A stretch of 64,000 bases of DNA from NCBI GenBank assembly GCA_028023455.1, contig JAQFVV010006337.1, forward strand, positions 979,001 through 1,043,000. Direction: 5' to 3'. Numbering within the stretch: position 1 is the first letter of the stretch; each line of letters opens with the position of its first letter. Origin of the DNA: Epiperipatus broadwayi (taxonomy: Eukaryota > Onychophora > Udeonychophora > Euonychophora > Peripatidae). Both the position numbers and the translations under genes were made by a program. The notes beneath the pieces are model-generated. The model was not told the origin of the DNA, ran no database searches, and saw only the letters and a list, made by a program, of their open reading frames with translations. Shown piece by piece: positions 1-15,689 of this stretch.

Positions 1-1590
<1,590 letters not shown>

Positions 1591-2649
1591 ATACTCAATA
1601 AGGCTTAACTTGAAAGAAAGATAGGATTGCTGAAAAATAGATTTATCTAAAAGGAGCATTAATAAATAAAAATATTTCAAAAAAGTTATATAAAAATGAC
1701 TGATAGTGTAAAGTTTAATTTATTTTATTGCAAAAATTGCAAAAAGTAAAACAAAATTATTTTATTACTAATATATTTTTATATTCTTGTTCAGATTTAA
1801 TTTATTCTTTAAGTAAAATGTTAACAAATCCATTTACTTCTGTTTAAAACCCTCTAATCACCACTCCATCCTTTTTTCCTTCAATTTAGAGGGTTATCCT
1901 TTTTTTCTTTTCAAAATATACATTGCATATAAACATATAATTCTATAATTAAAACACTTCAAACAATTAAGTCTCAATTTCCTCTTTTCTTTACAAAAAC
2001 TTTATTTCTTGTGTATATATATATATATAACAAGTGAATATATATACAAAAAATAAAGTTTTTATAAAGAAAAGAGGGAAATGAGACTTTTAATTGTTTG
2101 AAGTGTTTTAATTATAGAATTATATGTAAAATGTTAACTATATGGTACATCATCTTATCCAGTATCTAAAATCACATTGAATTTTTCACTACAGTGATCT
2201 TGCAAAATTAATATCATTAAACTTTTAACAAGTATATATAGAATGTGTATATTGTATAAACTTAGAGAAAATATGTGAGAATAATGTAAATACCATCATT
2301 AATCTTTTGTAATCAAAGTTATATAATCAAACCTAATGGATTAAAAAGGGGAGGAAATAATTAATACTAGCAATATAAATTGAATAAATGACTTTTTGCA
2401 ACGAAAGTCAAGCTAAATTTAGTAAAAGCTAATCAGATTATTAAAATTTTCATAACTTAAATAAATGGATTATACTTAATGAAAATAAGAAAGATGTCAC
2501 ATTTAAAGTCAGCCATATCTCTGATCTTAGTAAAAAAAAAAAAAAAAAAAAAATTATAATAAATATAAGATTATTGTCTTATATATGTTGAAATAGACTA
2601 ATTCATAGAGTAATTTACTCTTAATTTGTCAGAAGTAGATCTTATTTAT
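1591..2649. other. AT-rich DNA without a gene
   Basis: Apart from the foldback at 1933-2127 and a run of about 22 A at 2532-2553, I see no reading frame, domain or RNA gene here. Confidence 0.7.
1933..2127. repeat. Foldback (palindromic) repeat, about 195 bp
   Basis: The left arm starts ACATATAATTCTATAATTAA and the right arm ends with its reverse complement, with few mismatches over about 75 bases. A TA-rich loop lies near 2015-2040. It has no coding potential and looks like a MITE or foldback element. Confidence 0.85.
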
Positions 2650-4600
2650 CTATTTAGGTGAATACTGCTGACAGACATAAGCAATTTGTGTACTCATCAT
2701 TAAAATGAAATGTGCAATGGAATATAATTTACAAATTTTCTAACTATCAGCCGGATCATAATGTATTGTAAAAATTAAAAATTTCTATTGATGATCGGCA
2801 GTGAACACTGATATTGCCAAATTCAACATTGGCAATAAATGAAATTGAATATTTTACATAAGCGAGTGCAGAAATATTTTCTAGTGAATAAAACCATTGA
2901 TGTTCAAAGAAGGTAATGTCATTATCATAGAAACTGGTAAATTGGAAGATTTATTAATGAACAAGTTATATGAATGTTCTGAAAATTATTCTAGCCATTA
3001 ACGTTTATTATTGGACAGTTCTTCAGAAATAGCAATCAAGTCAAAAATGAGAAAATAAAAGATTGTGATTATAGCTCTTAGAAATGTCAAAAAAATTGTA
3101 TAATTTATTTACAGAAAAAACTTTTTTGAGCAATTTCTTTGGAGGATAGGTAATAACTATTTGAGGCAATAAATATAGGTCTATATCATATTGACTTATG
3201 CTATAAAGGTGTAATAAATATGCAATTTCTTCAGAAATTCAAAAAATTTCTAATTTAAAATATCTGGCAAATTCACATGATATAGTTGTGTATAAAATCC
3301 AAATTCAAAAAAAAAATTTACCCAACTGAGTCAATAATATGGTATACATATAAATTTACTATTGCTGAGTTAAATTAAACAATACAGCATATAATTTCAA
3401 AAGAGTTCTGAATACTGCAAAATTTGGGATAAAAGTATTATGATGAAGCTATATATAAAAAGGAGGCAACAATACTAAAAAAAAGCTACAGTCATCAAAA
3501 GTGCAAAGTAAAAAAGAATCATAATACTAAAGTATCTATAAAAATATTTCCATTAGAAAAATTATCAGTTATTAATTCAATTACATTGTATAGAAATAAA
3601 ATTTCTATAGAAATGGATTGCTGAACAGAAGTATTAATGGCATCAATAATAGTCTGGATCACTTTTATAGTCTATGGATATAAAATCCCAATAATTAAAA
3701 AAAGAATTTAAAACTTTGATGTAAATGGCAGAGCAATTGAATGAAAGGAATAGTTAAAGTTTTTATTAGAATTTAAATGTAAAATATATTTTGTTCCCAT
3801 ATAGTGAATATACAAATATAAAATTAAATGCAAAATTAATACAAATCAATTAAAGTTGTATCCAGAAATGAGTAGTGTAGTTTGCAAACTGCAATAATGT
3901 CCATATCGTTTATAAAAGGCAGTTAAATCAATTGCGATGATGCTTTGTCCTACATACTTGATAAGTCAGAGATTAATAAGAAATAAAGATTAACTATATA
4001 ATTTCTATTACAAATCAGAATATTAAATACTAAAATAGTAACTAAATTGAACTCAGGAAAATGATAGTTATCAGAGATTATTGAAATGGATAAAAAAATT
4101 GATAAGGAATGCCCTAACTGTGAAAATATTTTTTTGAAATTTTTTATAACAAACTTTTTTGTTCAAAAATTGCTTACAATAGGCAAATGAGCAAGTAATA
4201 TTTAATGGGAAAGACAATTTAAAATTACTGCATGCATTCCATTTAAGAGGCATTATGGAGTAGTTATTTTAGTTTCTTGAATTATATACTAACATAGAAA
4301 CTATTATTTTCAAATATAAATATATGGCAATAGTCTGCTGTAGAATTTCAGTTAAAAATTATAAGGTATGGCCGAAATCTATGAGCTATGGCTTAAAAAT
4401 AATAATGGCATGACAGTATAGTGAAATAATATTAATTTGCCATGTGGTTGGTGTTCCACATGTTTGTGAGCAAGTTTTCAGAGTTATAAGAATTGCTAAA
4501 TAAAGCAATTCAAAATTTTTAAAAAAAATTGAATGTAAAAATAATGGGAATTTTCAAATTTTGTAATAAATTATTAAATGTCATATTTTAAAATAATGTA
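2650..4600 (+). pseudogene. Possible highly decayed hAT-like transposase
   Basis: Forward translation gives many short broken segments. Near 4430-4500 one frame reads ICHVVGVPHVCEQVFRVIR. This resembles the C-terminal hAT dimerisation block, in which a proline/serine-rich segment is followed by SEQVF or SERVF and then a basic stretch. No other hAT landmark (zinc finger, DDE acidic residues) can be placed with confidence, and stops are frequent. The call rests on one short motif. The region may equally be old noncoding DNA. Confidence 0.2.
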
Positions 4601-4799
4601 ATAGGTTATAAAAAAATGTTTTAAGAAAAATTTGTAAAATATATAAATTTGTTAAAATTGTTTCATTCATCTTAAGTGAATTTAATCATTTCACTATGCT
4701 GTATATTCATGATCTGAATAATTTCATCCCAGAGAATACATAGTGTAAAATGTTTATATCCAATTACCATAGTGCCTTTCATTAAATAACATGAAGTTA

Positions 4800-7015
4800 C
4801 ATATGATTTAACCAATCTTCAGCCTATTTCCATGGGTCCACTAGCCATTAAAATACTTAAAAAAAGGAATCAAACACCAAACTGAGACACCCATCTTTTA
4901 CATTATTATTATATTTACAGTTTGCCAAAAAAGGCTTATCCACCAGCCAAGCAGCAATTCTAAGCTCAGTTCAAAATAATAAAAAATACAATCCCATAGT
5001 ATTTCAGATTGACATACAAGCAGCTTTTGATTCTATCTCAGTTAACCTACTTATTTAAATGATCTATAACACCATCATCCCACCTATTCTGTTATACTTA
5101 ATCACCAATCTTCTTTTGAATTGTGAATTGCACATCACTCTTGATGATAAAAATTCTCCATCATTCAAGCTCACAGTTAATATCAGGAGGCACTCTTAAT
5201 CTCATTACTTTTTATACTGTATGAAAATCCACTCTTTACTACAAATACAGAATAAAATTACTGGAATCAAAATTCTACACACCAAGCAATACATTCCCTG
5301 AATAGTCTACATGGCTGGTATCACTGTCTTCCTGCTTTCTCAGAATCATTTCTCCATATTAAAAACCATTTTTAATAACTACACAGCAGCCTACTAATAG
5401 AACATTAATCCCCAAAAACTGCTGCATAGACTCTAGTCACAAAGAAATCATGTTCCCAAGTTTCCCAAGGAAAATCCATTTCATTCTTAAGCTTTCCCTT
5501 TTACAAAGGCTCCCTTAGTATTAAACTCATAATAGAAAGCAAGTTACAAGATTCTGTACTGCAAATTACCAATTCATATTCTAAGGCATATCTATCCATT
5601 TACTCCAAATTACACTTGCTCTATACTTTTGCTATGAACAAAATCACATACTATGCACCTATTATTAAATTTTCAAACATGTTCATTTCTGCCATCACTC
5701 CATGTGCAATAAATCACTAGAGGATTGCAAGACCATATCAATATGCATAAAATTATTGAAATGCCAACCTTTGTATAATAGTCTAGGCTTACATAGCATT
5801 CGGGTATTCTATACACAAAGGGGGAATAACTTAACAACAGCTATTACCAATCAGTTTCAAAACTCTGCTGAAAGGCATCTCTAAGTTAAACCTTCTCCTT
5901 CAATACTATATCTCACAGATCTTATTCATTCAATCCTAGGTAACATCAATTACATCAGCCTCTTCCACAATTTCAAGCACACTACTAGCAAATGTATAAC
6001 CTGCTTTATCCAACTCCTCTCCCATAATTCCAAGTATGCTTACTGCAAAACATATAACCTGCCTCATCTAGACCATAGCAATGATTATCCCCTCCCATGT
6101 TTGAAATAAATAACCATCACCTTCTCTGCCAATTTAGAAAATGCATACTAGAACCTAAAGTTTTTGACTTCCTAATTAATCTCAACATGGATGTGTTTCC
6201 AATATCTTTTTTCTGCAGTATCATCATCTGTACAAAAATATTGACTCATTTTGTGGTTATGCAATGAAGCCAAGAAGACTCAAAAACATTTTCTCAATAA
6301 TAGCAAGGGCACTAAACTCCACATGACAATTTTTTTTAAATGCATATAGGCAGTCTGCTACTTCTAACAATAAATAACTCTGTCCTTCCAAAGATTACAC
6401 ATTTCTGCAGCAATTGCAGCCACATTTACTGTGATTATCTTCTGGTGTACCAACTGTGCCTTCTTGTCAGACAACAACACCAAGAAACATCCATCCACAT
6501 TTATTAATAAATTATGCTAGATAAAAGCACAAGATGACAACAGAACACCCCTCCAGACATTTTAATAGCCATCTGGTCAATCACTAGAGAGCAGTCCAAT
6601 CTATAAGCTACTATGACCATAGTAGGCAGTACTAACAACCTGGTCAGACTTTTCATTTGCTTTATAATACAGCTAGATACATACTTATTACAATAGTTTA
6701 ATACCATAGAAGGTTATCTAACCAGACTCAAAGTAAATAAACTTTAATTCAAAAATTATGAACATTTCCTTTTTATATATCCAATACTATGTTATACAAA
6801 AAAGTATCATTGACAACAATTATGTACAATTATCACTGTTTATATAATTGTACTCTAATCATTAATGTTAATCAAATTTATATAATAACAAACAATCATT
6901 ATACTTGAGATGCTTTTATAAGCCTAGCATGACTCTTGTAAAACCTGTTTATGTAACACATATTTTGGTCAATAAAATATATTGTTGAAACATAATAATA
7001 ATAATAATAATTATA
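4800..7015 (+). mobile_element. Non-LTR retrotransposon (LINE), copy 1, decayed and 5'-truncated
   Basis: Forward translation shows reverse-transcriptase pieces. NLQPISMG near 4815 matches the conserved RPIS block, and VFQIDIQAAFDSIS near 5000-5040 matches catalytic motif A, with an aspartate followed by AFDS. Later segments to about 6,750 are broken by stops and include a Cys/His-rich piece (CSNCSHIYCDY). The 3' end is marked by an AATAAA-containing stretch (6971) and the tail GAAACATAATAATAAT with an (AAT)n run at 6992-7012. Copy 2 of the same family follows head to tail. The LINE clade cannot be fixed by eye; the RPIS and AAFDS blocks fit CR1/Jockey-like reverse transcriptases. Confidence 0.7.
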
Positions 7016-7099
7016 ATAGTAATAATAGCAACAGCAGACAACAGAAAATTCTTCAATGATTGCATCCATCAATAGCCAAAAGTTTATCTATGCATATAC

Positions 7100-9850
7100 T
7101 TTTTATCCTATACACTCACCCAACTTGTCTTGATCCACCACCTATTGATTTGACACTTCATGAGACAGATAATAATAATCTTACCAACTCAATTTTTAAG
7201 TAAACCACACCTGATTTAGATAGTATAATTGTTAACATTACTTCTGTGTCCAAAGCCAGATCTGTCTTAAGTAAGATTATAACCTTCCCTCCCCAGAACG
7301 TGATATCTACAATCTGACATCACAATGGTAACACTATTCATACTAAAACAGTATATATTATGAAGGCAAATACTTCAAGTTTACTAACTATACCAGCCCC
7401 CTCTCTTACTCATCTCTCTAATGAAACAAAAAGAAAGCCCAGACACTACAAAATGGTCCAGCCAACTTTAAAAAAATCAAAAACTGATGAAGAGATTGAT
7501 CAGTTAATGCAAGATATGGACTCTGTAGAAAACAACCATGCTCTCATGACAACCCAACATCCCTCATCTAACTCCATATATCAATATTTCCTTACCTCTC
7601 ATCAACAAGACAACAATTATATTCACCAGCTAAACTGCAAACCTTGTTAGCTACTAATCAACTGCCATCATAAAGTCATATTTATGATATTAGACCTTTC
7701 TGAAAACATTAGAATTTACACTACTCTAACTGATGACTAGAACTGATTATCTAAAACCTCAAAGTAACTAAAATGACTGTACTTAATATTCAAAGTATCA
7801 ACACTCAGTATCTAAACATTTTCAGTTAAAGATGTTGAAAAGCAATATACAACCTCATATGCTTGGATTGATTGAGACAAAAATATACAAATAATTACAT
7901 ACTGACCCTGCTGCTTACATTAATTGAGAGGATTTCTGTGCTTTCTGTAAAGACATATCTTCATCATCAGTTAAAATTGGTATTGTTATCACTTCCAGCT
8001 GCCCAATCTCATTATTCGAGATTATTTAACATATATTCATATTTTAATCACCATATTTTACAGCCATATTAATACACTAACTATTATATTTGTCTATATC
8101 ACTTCTGGTTCTATTGTTATTTCAACTATAATTCTAACAATTAACTCTCTGTTTACCTCTTTTTCCCATTTTCCCATTCAACTATTTTCAAGGGATTTTA
8201 ACTTTGATTATCAATCATTTATAGTAAAATGGGTTCATATAATAACCATTCCACTTATGAGATGTCAAGGCTTTCTGCCTTCTAACTCTGTCACATTCCA
8301 TAATAAGAGGCATGCTTCATTCATTAACCTCTGCTTTTACTTGCCAATGCTACATCATTTAATTCAACTTCACCTTAATCCTACTCCTTTATTTACCACT
8401 AAGACAATCTCTCATGCTGAATCTTGATGAACTACATATCATAGCCATTAATTTGTATAAAACAATTAAAGTTTTTCTTCCCTCGTATGCCACAGCATTC
8501 TTATTTTTTGAAACATATATTATGTTGTGGAAATTGGAACTAATAGAACTTGAGCCACTCCAAAAATACCTCAATTTTACACATGTAATATCATTCAAAA
8601 TCCAGTGTGTGACACACAAAGTTTATTTCCACCTTTCCAACTTCTGGCACGGTTGATAAGTTGCACACATAGATTACATTAAACAATCCTTTACATCATT
8701 CACATCAGGCTTATCAAAAAACCACCAACCAAATTAAAGAATATTTTATCATTAAAAAAAGGATATGTCTTAGTCATCAATCCATGCACACTCAATGTCC
8801 GTATGGCACTCTAACTTGATAGTAACACATTTGCAGGCAAAAACATGATTAATTTTATATATCAACATTTCAAACAGTGATTAGAAATGCCCAATTCATT
8901 CACACCACTTTCAGACTTATTTAGGCCACCCAAGACTAATACCTCATTCCAAAAGATTACAAATTTTTTGATAAGCTCACCACCATAAAATAACTCATGT
9001 CACCCAGGTTTCCCACTGTTTATGTTTTGTCCACTGTAGACATTTTAATGCATAATATCTCTATGATCCAGAAAATTATCTGATATAATGACATCAAAGA
9101 TCTATATCTACACTCAATTGTACCATTTACCAAAAAAATCAGACTTAACCTCTATTCTTTGCAACCTTTGTCCAATTTCCATGGGATCATTGGAAATTAA
9201 GATACTGATAAAAGTTGTAAAAAACCCTCTAGAGCCATACATTCTTTCTCTCATCTCCAATATACAGTTCACAAAAAAGGCTCTTCTGCCATACAGGTTG
9301 CTTTGAATTTTAAAGTTAGCTTGTACTGTGCTCAAGATCGAAAAAATATGCTCTGATTTTCATTCTCATTGATATGCTAGTTAATACTATCATTCCAAGT
9401 ACCTTGCTGTACTTAATTACCAATTTACAATAAGGCTGAGAGATGCATATCACTCTCAGTGGAAAAAGTTTACTATCATGCACACCTAGGCAATTCATCT
9501 TTCAAGGTTCATATCTTACCAACACATCCCATGCATAGCATACCTGGATCATATCACAGTCTTCCTAACCTCTTGTAAGCATCTCCCATATTGCAAATAA
9601 ACCTCAATCAACATACAATACTTATAAACAGATATAACATCAGAAAAACAGAAGGGTTTATACACACCAACAAGTCATGCAATCAAATATTCCAGGGAAA
9701 GGCAACACCTTTTTTAGGCTTCCCCTTTGACATAGACTCACTTGTGATGTAGAACACCTTCTGAAAAAAGCTACAGACAATGCAACTTGGATCAAGTCTC
9801 TCTCCAAAGCATACCTTTCCCTTTATGCTAAAATTTGCTCATTTAATATA
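7100..9850 (+). mobile_element. Non-LTR retrotransposon (LINE), copy 2, with ORF1, endonuclease and RT remnants
   Basis: This is the same family as the element at 4.8-7.0 kb. Copy 2 reads NLCPISMGSLEIKIL at about 9160-9205 where copy 1 reads NLQPISMGPLAIKIL. The order is an ORF1-like segment (about 7117-7650), an endonuclease start (VLNIQSINTQ near 7780, matching the first strand of APE-type LINE endonucleases), broken endonuclease sequence to about 8400, then RT motifs from about 8950. Stops and frameshifts break every domain. The copy ends near 9850 beside a small foldback and the outer edge of the giant inverted repeat. Confidence 0.65.
7360..7650 (+). pseudogene. LINE ORF1-like segment
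   Basis: This 96-codon open stretch is the longest piece of an upstream reading frame that can be followed in the same phase from about 7117 through two stop codons. It is rich in proline, serine, threonine and lysine, with a short acidic and probably helical part (DEEIDQLMQDMDSVENN). It has no recognised zinc knuckle or RRM. Its place just upstream of an endonuclease start fits ORF1 of the LINE around it. I infer that it once bound the element's RNA; composition alone does not prove this. Confidence 0.45.
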
Positions 9851-9867
9851 TTCATAATGGTTCAAAT

Positions 9868-9982
9868 GAATTCATAGTATTATTTTGGGAGCTACTGTGT
9901 AATAAAAATATAAAAGCTAAATAGCTGATGTTTCAGTACAATAACAAATACTTTCCTCAGAACTTCATATTACTATGAATTC
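9868..9982. repeat. Small foldback at the outer edge of the left giant arm
   Basis: GAATTCATAGTATTA at 9868 pairs with TACTATGAATTC ending at 9982. The hairpin lies directly between the LINE remnant and the giant inverted repeat. Confidence 0.7.
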
Positions 9983-12900
9983 ATATATCTTTAGCTTTGG
10001 CAGAAGCTAAATGTTAAGTCAAATTTTGTGTCAAAACATCTAAAAAATGTATATAGTTGAATTCTGTTATGAATAAATTGTTGTTAGTAATTTATAATGT
10101 TATAATTTTTGCATATAAAAGTTAGTATATTAGTATTTTATAGATTGTACCACTATAAAATAATTTTTATGCAGCTTAAATTATAATAGTTTTAAGCTTA
10201 AATAAATGTTTAACATGCTAAAATCTTTAAATTTTTAAATAGTTGATAATTTATATAATAATATAATTTTAAGTTAATAATGCTAATTTAGTTATGATTT
10301 AATCATGTAAAATGTTTTTAAAAACTTGCATTCATTTTAAGGTTTATGAAACCAAGTTCAAAAAATATATTTGGTTTGCTGGTACTTAAATTAAAGCTAT
10401 AATATTTTAATTCATTTTAGTTTTAACACATAATATTAAAGTTAAATATTTTAAATTCATTTATTAGAAAGTTTAATAAAGATAATAATTAAAGATAGGA
10501 TTCATAAAGTAATAAATAAATGATGAATGAATGAATAAATATTATATTTATTTAACATTATTTATTTTTAAATATTTTTAAGTACAATTTGAATTTATAT
10601 TCTAAGACTTGTTTAGATGTAAACAATAATATATAAATGTAGTAAATATTATCTGTAATATTTGTTTTATTAAAAATGTAATGTAAATTTTAATTATGTA
10701 ATATTTTTATTTTATCCTGACCATAATTTTTATGTAATTATTTTATTTACAACCAGGAAGTGCTTTTAATTAATTTTTACTTGTTTAGATAAAAGATTGA
10801 TTTATTTTAAAAATTGAATATTAATTAGGTGAATTTTACTTAACAACTGTCACTAGTTACATTAGATCAGGAATTCAAATTAATTAGGGAAGAGTTCAAA
10901 GGTCAATCACAAGTTTTGTCAATTGGTCATATGACTAATATTATGAATAGATGAGATTGCCACCTGTTCAAGATCATCAGTCATTTTTAATTTTATTTTT
11001 ATTTGTAGCAGTTGAATTTTAAAACCTACAATAAAATTTTAAAAGTATAATTTTATTTAAACTTTCATAATTTTTTTACCTTAAGTATGATAGGGTAAGT
11101 TAAAACTTATCTTGCCACAGTTATCTGAATTGAAACATCAAGGGAACTGAAATCTTTATACCTGCCAGCTTTATTGGTAACACTATTAAATTATTAAAAT
11201 GTTTAAAATATTACATTTCAAAATTTTTGCAATGGAAAACTTCAGAAGTTATTATTATGATGCAAGAGCTATTGTCAATTTCAAGGCATGCAAAAACATC
11301 TATTTTAAATTTAAATTTGCCACAATTTATTTAAAATTCTTAACAGCAATAATTACACTATAAGTGTTAAAATTTTCCTGATATTATACCTAAAATACTT
11401 ATTCCATATTAAATATTTTTCAAAATTTATTTACCTTGAAAAAAATTATTTTAATTTAGGATAAAAACTATATTTTGATATAAAGAGTGTATCTTATCAG
11501 ATGTTTTAAAAAATATTATTTAAGTCTACAAAAGAAAGATTTAAATAATAATTTTGTATTTCATTAAAAAATGTATTTTTGCTGCAGTCTAATAAAAGAT
11601 ATTATAATATTATTTGAAACATGGCACAAAAGAATTTATTAATTATGACTATTTTGTTTGCTTTCTCTGAAATAATTTTTTTTCAAGAAGGGAGTAATAA
11701 AAATATAACTTGCATTAAACTGCTTAATAAATATTGTGAAGAAGTTAAAAGTTTTTCACTTTATAAATGGACGTAAAATATATCTGCCAAAATGATATTA
11801 TATTTAAATGAAGTCAAAGAACTTTTCTGCACTAAAATATTGTATAAATGCCTGCAATAATGTTTTAAATCTTGTGAGTTATTTTTTTCTCCCTGAACAT
11901 TATTATAGAGCCCACTGTGATTACAAACATGACATTTAAAAATAAGTATTTTTCTCCTACCAAATACTTTTGTGATTTTTAATAAATATGATTTAGAAAA
12001 GCATTCTTCTGCAAAATATTTTTTTATTACAACAAATGAAGATAATTCTTTTGATGGATTAATTTTTGGAAACCCTGCATTTAAATGTTAAGAAGATATT
12101 TATTGCAAATTAATGAATATTTATCATAATTTAAATCCATGGATATTTATTCAATGAATCAATACATGTATTTTATTATCTGATAGTGTAATTATTTAAA
12201 ATTTTACTAAGGATATACAGGAAACACATTCCATATTTAATAATTATGATCTAGATTTTGATATTATAGTTATATTATATTTTATGATGGATATGTTTGC
12301 TGCCCATAAAATTTTTTGCCAACATTCCTATTCATGTTCCAGTGCAATGGTTATGGAATAAAAAAAGCAGAAGGACTTACTGTATTTTATAATTTATTGA
12401 AAGTAAAAAAATAAACTTTGTTTGTATTTATGATTTTTGCATACCATGTTTTATTTCACATGCATATTATTTTTATATTATATGCTTTATTTTGAAATGT
12501 TTTATGTTAATTTCTGAGATTAATAATTTATCATATTTGCATATTTTAAAATAGTATGTGTTTTCCTGTTTACATATGCATTATTTATTTATAAAGGTAT
12601 ATTCTTGTGCTGTAAACTGAATAAGTAAATGTGTTTCTATTGTTTATTTTATGCTTATTCATTGCCTAATGTTAATGGAGCCATATTTGGCATTAGTTAT
12701 TATTAATATTTATCATATTTTACATAAGTTAGATATAGTATTTTTGTTAGAGATAGTAGATTTGTTTACCTTTTTATGACACTATATTTAGAGATGGTAT
12801 ATTTAGAGGTAGTAGTATTAGCCTCATTATCTTGCTAGCTTATTTTTACAAGACGTGATAGCATTAGCAGCTGTCTTATTGTTTTGCCAGTATATAATTA

Positions 12901-13767
12901 CAAGAGATGTTAGTATAAGTTTCTCTTTTATTATTTACTGTCTTGCTAGTATATGTATGCTCATAGCATATATTTTTGGAGATAGCTGCTTATGATCTCT
13001 CTATTTTAATTAATTCCTATTTAATATTTTTGTCCTTGATGTGCATTCTCTTTATTTTCCATGACTAGTGACAAAGTTCTAGATCCTTTTATTATCCCTC
13101 AAAAGTAAATGCATTTAATGAGGTATGCTGTCATACTTTTCACTTTGCCTTACTTAATTATTGAAAGATGGATTTTGTTCATTGTTGGTAGTATGTTTAG
13201 CAAAGCATGTGTAACATTTTACTATGGCTTTACCTGGCATTTTAATGGTTTTATCAAGGTATTGAGGAATTCTACTTTATCTCTATAGTATTCTTGGTTG
13301 GCTTAAATGTGAATCATTTATTGTAAATGTGAAAGTCCTACATTTGAGCATTGCCAATAATAAGGACAAAATACAATAAATAATTAATTTTTAAAAGTTT
13401 ATTTTAGGTATAAATAGACAATGTACATATTTCTTATCACTCTTTTGTCACTGTATTGGTAAACTATTATTACTATTGAGTATGTTAAGTATTCAGAAAA
13501 GTGAAACAACTTATATGAAGATTATTATTATTGTGTGAATGCATTGATAAATGAGAACTTTTTAAATAGTTAAACAGTAGAAAGTTTATTTTAATCTTCT
13601 GGATTATTTTATTTAATCCAATTGAATTTATTTTTGTAAAACATGATGTAAATTTTTAAATCCATCTGTCATAGTTTTGAAGAAGTAATATTGTAAAAGC
13701 CTTTGGCTATATGGACTCAAATATGAAATATTTGTATTTGTCTGAAGGTTTGTAATGATGGTATATT

Positions 13768-13920
13768 ATAAGATGTGATATGTTGGACTGTATTGTCTAT
13801 TTGTGTGCTATTACTAACAAGTTGTTCATATTTGGAAAGTTTAAATAAAGTTTAAAATTTTCTTTACATTCAACATTCACTCAAAAATGATGGAAATAGT
13901 CCAACATATCATATCTTATG
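13768..13920. repeat. Small foldback inside the left giant arm
   Basis: ATAAGATGTGATATGTTGGACT and AGTCCAACATATCATATCTTAT are near-perfect inverted copies around a loop of about 105 bases. The right giant arm has no equivalent, so this is a later insertion or private expansion. Confidence 0.7.
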
Positions 13921-14886
13921 AAATATTTGTAATTTTATATTTGTTTTATTGTAGAATAAATATTTGTTTCTGTTATTTAAAAAATTTCTCTTAATTGTTT
14001 CTTTACATCATTCTATTTATCAACCAGAAATCATTCCACATATTGAATAAAAATTTAAATGCTCTAAGAAAGATGTATTTTGCTTAATACAGAATTATAA
14101 TTTGACTTCTTATTTTGGATCACTTTAACTTATTCAGTTTGCTTATTTTAAATCACATTGCATATTTATTTTAAAATCATTTTCATATTTGACAATCATA
14201 TTTATTATTATGAAATAAAAAGTTAATTTTACTAGAATCTAATTTATATTTATAAGATGTCTAAGTATATTTATTTATTCTAGGGTATTTAGAATGGCTA
14301 TTAAATCCTTTACCCTTCTTAATACCTGAATGTAATTCTAGTCATTAGCTTATTCTAAAATTAAATGATCATTTTTTATGTTATTTATGTTAGCAATAGT
14401 ATTGTCATTATTATAACTATGATAAGACATTAGCTTAGGGGAAGTAAATGTCTTATTTTATTTTCTAGGATTTCACTCAATGTAGAATAAATCTGAGTCC
14501 AAAAGAATTTATTTTTTTATAATTTAAATGAGATCATATTACCCTGAGATATCATAATTTGTTTAATGAGATATACTATTTAAATTTATTTTGATAATGA
14601 AAGAAATACATTCAAAAGATAGATCTTAAATGGCATAGATTTTAAAAGAATATTTCTAAATTTTATGGGAATTAAATTGTTTTTTTTTTCTAATTATAGC
14701 GATAAGATGCTTAAATATTTAGAAAGTGGATTAAATAAATGGTAGTTGTTGTAGATATTTATAGAAGAAATAAATTTGAATGTAACCTCAATGGCATATG
14801 CTCACAATATTAAGAGTCTTCTATATGTGCTAGAGTGAGTTGATATTTCTTCTCTTCATTTATTAATAATGTTTCTTTATATTTAG

Positions 14887-15510
14887 CAACTTTGCAGATT
14901 TGAATCGGACAAAAGAGCAAACTTAATCTTATATAGAAACGATTTATTAGATTTTGGCTTCAAGCATTACACAATTGATAGGAAGATTAGACAATTTTAT
15001 AGTAAATTAAACAGCAATGTTATTAAGCAGCAGAAAAATAGAATTTTGTTACCATATATTGCAACTACCCATCGAAAATTTTACTCAGTGTTTAATAAAG
15101 AATTTCAACTTAGCTTTCATACACCCCCTAATACAAATAGAATTATTAATAACACCAAAGACATTATAACACCCAACAACACCTCTCAGGCCGTATATAA
15201 TATTTCATGTCCAGAAAATAACTGCATGGCATCATACTATGGGGAAACGAAAGCAACTCTTTCTACAAGACTATCCCAGCACAGATATTCTTACAATAAG
15301 GCCCAAGTAGACCCAAATTGCAACTCAATATTTGCTATACATCAGAAATCAGCTGGTCATGCATGTGAACCTAAAAATGCAAGAATAGTTTGCAGGGAGA
15401 GAAATGACATTAAGAGAAAAGTTAAAGAAGCATGTTTTATTGCTATTGATGATAAGGCTATGAATAGGAAAGATGCGTGTTACAAAATCTCTAAGAAATG
15501 GATCATTTAG
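14887..15510 (+). CDS. Penelope-like element protein, C-terminal part with GIY-YIG endonuclease domain
   Basis: About 207 codons are open without a stop, read in frame from the truncation point; the first ATG of the long open part is at 15,046. The start, LCRFESDKRANL, aligns with LCSFEADKRKNI in the PLE at 56-58 kb, and both share RILLPYI and NNTKD further on. The GIY-YIG nuclease follows. VYNISC at about residue 98 stands for the GIY strand, with cysteines before and after it (CPENNC). YYGET is the YIG strand, RLSQH holds the helix arginine and histidine, and KVKEACFIA may contain the catalytic glutamate. In PLEs this domain is thought to cut the target DNA to prime reverse transcription. 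The RT domain is missing, so the copy cannot act alone. The undamaged frame suggests it is younger than the surrounding repeats. Confidence 0.85.
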   Translation, partial: QLCRFESDKRANLILYRNDLLDFGFKHYTIDRKIRQFYSKLNSNVIKQQKNRILLPYIATTHRKFYSVFNKEFQLSFHTPPNTNRIINNTKDIITPNNTSQAVYNISCPENNCMASYYGETKATLSTRLSQHRYSYNKAQVDPNCNSIFAIHQKSAGHACEPKNARIVCRERNDIKRKVKEACFIAIDDKAMNRKDACYKISKKWII

Positions 15511-15689
15511 AGCTGACGCATTTATTTTCAACTAATTTACATATATCAGCATATTTTAGCATATACCAACATGCTATGCTTATTCTTTGTTGCCCATGAT
15601 AATGAGAGCTAAGTTCTCTTGAAAGCGCTCAGGCATTATTCTTTAGATATTATAATTATTTTGAGTTTATAATATATTTTTATTTAATC

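Noticed and set aside
8389-8656. Overlapping frames on both strands
   Set aside because: They fall within the decayed LINE and neither shows a domain; the open length is chance.
15349-15531. Minus-strand frame of 60 codons
   Set aside because: Shadow of the PLE GIY-YIG frame.
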